NCBI GenBank assembly: GCA_029867005.1
Contig: CP123443.1
Coordinates: forward strand, 1,054,001 to 1,118,000
Direction: 5' to 3'
DNA length: 64,000 nucleotides
DNA from: Candidatus Haliotispira prima
GTDB taxonomy: Bacteria > Spirochaetota > Spirochaetia > SP-2023
In this document: piece after piece, positions 63,047-64,000 of the stretch
Layout: each line of letters opens with the position of its first letter
Position numbering within the stretch: the first letter of the stretch is position 1
The notes under the pieces: model-generated
What the model was told of the DNA's origin: nothing
Database searches by the model: none
The model's input: only the letters and a program-made list of their open reading frames with translations
Program-made: the position numbers and the translations under genes

Positions 63047-64000
63047 ATGTATAAGTATAAAGTTGAAGGTGGGCATCCTCTGAAGGGCAGTGTCCGTATT
63101 CAGGGGAATAAAAACGCGGCTTTGCCGTGTCTGGCAGCAACGCTGCTTAGCGACGAACCTATTGTGCTGGAGAATCTGCCTGCGTTGCGCGATGTGGAGG
63201 TAATGCTCGGCATTCTGGAGAAAATGGGTTCTGTTGTGGAGCGTTTGAGTCCCAATAGCTATCGCATCCAAACAACGGATATTCGGCCGGAAATGCTGCA
63301 AGAGAGCGATTCCGGTAAGGTGCGTGCCTCTGTACTGTTTGTTGGGCCGTTATTGGCTCGGCTGGGATCGGTGAAGTTGCCGCTGCCTGGTGGTGATGTC
63401 ATTGGCAAACGCAGACTGGACACGCATTTTCTGGCGATGAAGGCATTGGGAGCTTCCGGCTCGGTTAATGGTTTTCTGCATTTTCAGGCGAATAAACTGG
63501 TCGGCTCCAATATTTTCTTGGATGAAGCTTCAGTGACAGCCACAGAAAACGCGATTATGGCGGCAGCCTTGGCCGAAGGAGAGACGGTCATTGAAAATGC
63601 GGCCTCGGAGCCCCATGTTCAAGATCTTTGTCTTATGATTAACGCTATGGGTGGGGAAATCACCGGAATTGGCTCCAATATTTTGCGCATTAGAGGAAAA
63701 AAGAGTCTGCACGGTGCGGAATTCAAAATTAGTCCGGATTTCATGGAAATCAGTTCCTTCATTGGCTTGGCTGCGGTTACCCAGAGTGAGTTGGAGCTGA
63801 TTGGCGTGCAGCATTCCCATCTGAGAATGGTGGCCATGGCTTTTCGGAAGATGGGCATCCACTGGACAGGGGGAGGTGAGGGACCGAATGGAGACCGCCT
63901 GATCGTCCCGGCGCAGCAGGCCATGAAGGTGTATTACGATGTTGACGGCTCGATACCGAAGATTGACGATTCTCCGTGGCCTGGTTTTCCGGCCGATCTG
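63047..64000 (+). CDS. murA: UDP-N-acetylglucosamine 1-carboxyvinyltransferase (partial, C-terminus beyond window)
   Basis: The first committed step of peptidoglycan synthesis: transfer of enolpyruvate from PEP to UDP-GlcNAc. The 318 codons present show GSVRIQGNKNAALP (active-site Lys and Asn), RASVLFVGPLLARLG, the catalytic loop LPGGDVIGKRRLDTHF, and ENAIMAAALAEGETVIENAA. The position of the usual catalytic Cys holds Asp117. This change is known from other bacteria to keep activity while preventing covalent fosfomycin binding. The start ATG has CAGGA upstream and directly follows the hairpin at 62980. Confidence 0.95.
   Translation, partial: MYKYKVEGGHPLKGSVRIQGNKNAALPCLAATLLSDEPIVLENLPALRDVEVMLGILEKMGSVVERLSPNSYRIQTTDIRPEMLQESDSGKVRASVLFVGPLLARLGSVKLPLPGGDVIGKRRLDTHFLAMKALGASGSVNGFLHFQANKLVGSNIFLDEASVTATENAIMAAALAEGETVIENAASEPHVQDLCLMINAMGGEITGIGSNILRIRGKKSLHGAEFKISPDFMEISSFIGLAAVTQSELELIGVQHSHLRMVAMAFRKMGIHWTGGGEGPNGDRLIVPAQQAMKVYYDVDGSIPKIDDSPWPGFPADL

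Overview
The window looks like a chromosome segment from a Gram-negative, lipoprotein-rich bacterium. My best guess is a spirochaete, but this is an inference from gene content (MurA with Asp in place of the catalytic Cys, an over-long LigA, RarA with a large C-terminal extension, many type II signal peptides) and not from a marker gene such as 16S. It falls into two parts.

Positions 1 to about 26,780 are an accessory island, all transcribed on the + strand. It opens with debris: an hsdM start fragment fused directly to a broken surface-lipoprotein gene. A type I restriction-modification operon follows (frameshifted hsdR, a REP-associated tyrosine transposase, hsdS, hsdM). The transposase gene and hsdS each carry the same palindrome, and hsdS also carries an 18-bp tandem repeat in the spacer between its two target-recognition domains. 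A near-identical block of about 90 bp lies on either side of the operon. Next come seven tandem lipoprotein genes (7.66-22.9 kb) built from an InlB-type repeat and 25-residue BspA/DUF285 repeats. Each has the same kind of promoter (TTACCA or TTATCA, 17 bp, TATAAT, behind a C-tract of variable length), the same leader and similar 3' hairpins, and long stretches are identical between different genes, so they look like a recombining surface-antigen family. The island ends with three tandem paralogues of a second lipoprotein family (23.1-26.8 kb). In each, the ATG is separated from the signal peptide by a heptanucleotide AATATCC tract. At the present four copies the ATG is out of frame with the lipoprotein; five copies would restore the frame. 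This is the clearest candidate for a phase-variation system. A tRNA-Arg(CCG) gene sits at the right edge with its 3' end facing the island.

Positions 26,880 to 64,000 are a conserved backbone on both strands: a propeller lipoprotein, dut, a HEAT-like exported protein, a DAHP synthase, a glycosyltransferase, a large YidC-like/sulfatase-like fusion with a membrane partner, infA, an NlpC/P60-like protein, ribBA-ribH-rnhA, luxS, rarA, a CPBP protease, an SDR oxidoreductase, gyrB, an acyltransferase, ligA, ilvD, a 23S rRNA uracil methyltransferase, a TetR regulator and the first 318 codons of murA behind a terminator-like hairpin.

Taken together, the island reads as a variable-surface and variable-methylation locus: repeats that can change length (7-bp, 18-bp, 75-bp, C-tracts) and shared blocks that can recombine sit in nearly every gene, while the backbone has very few such tracts.
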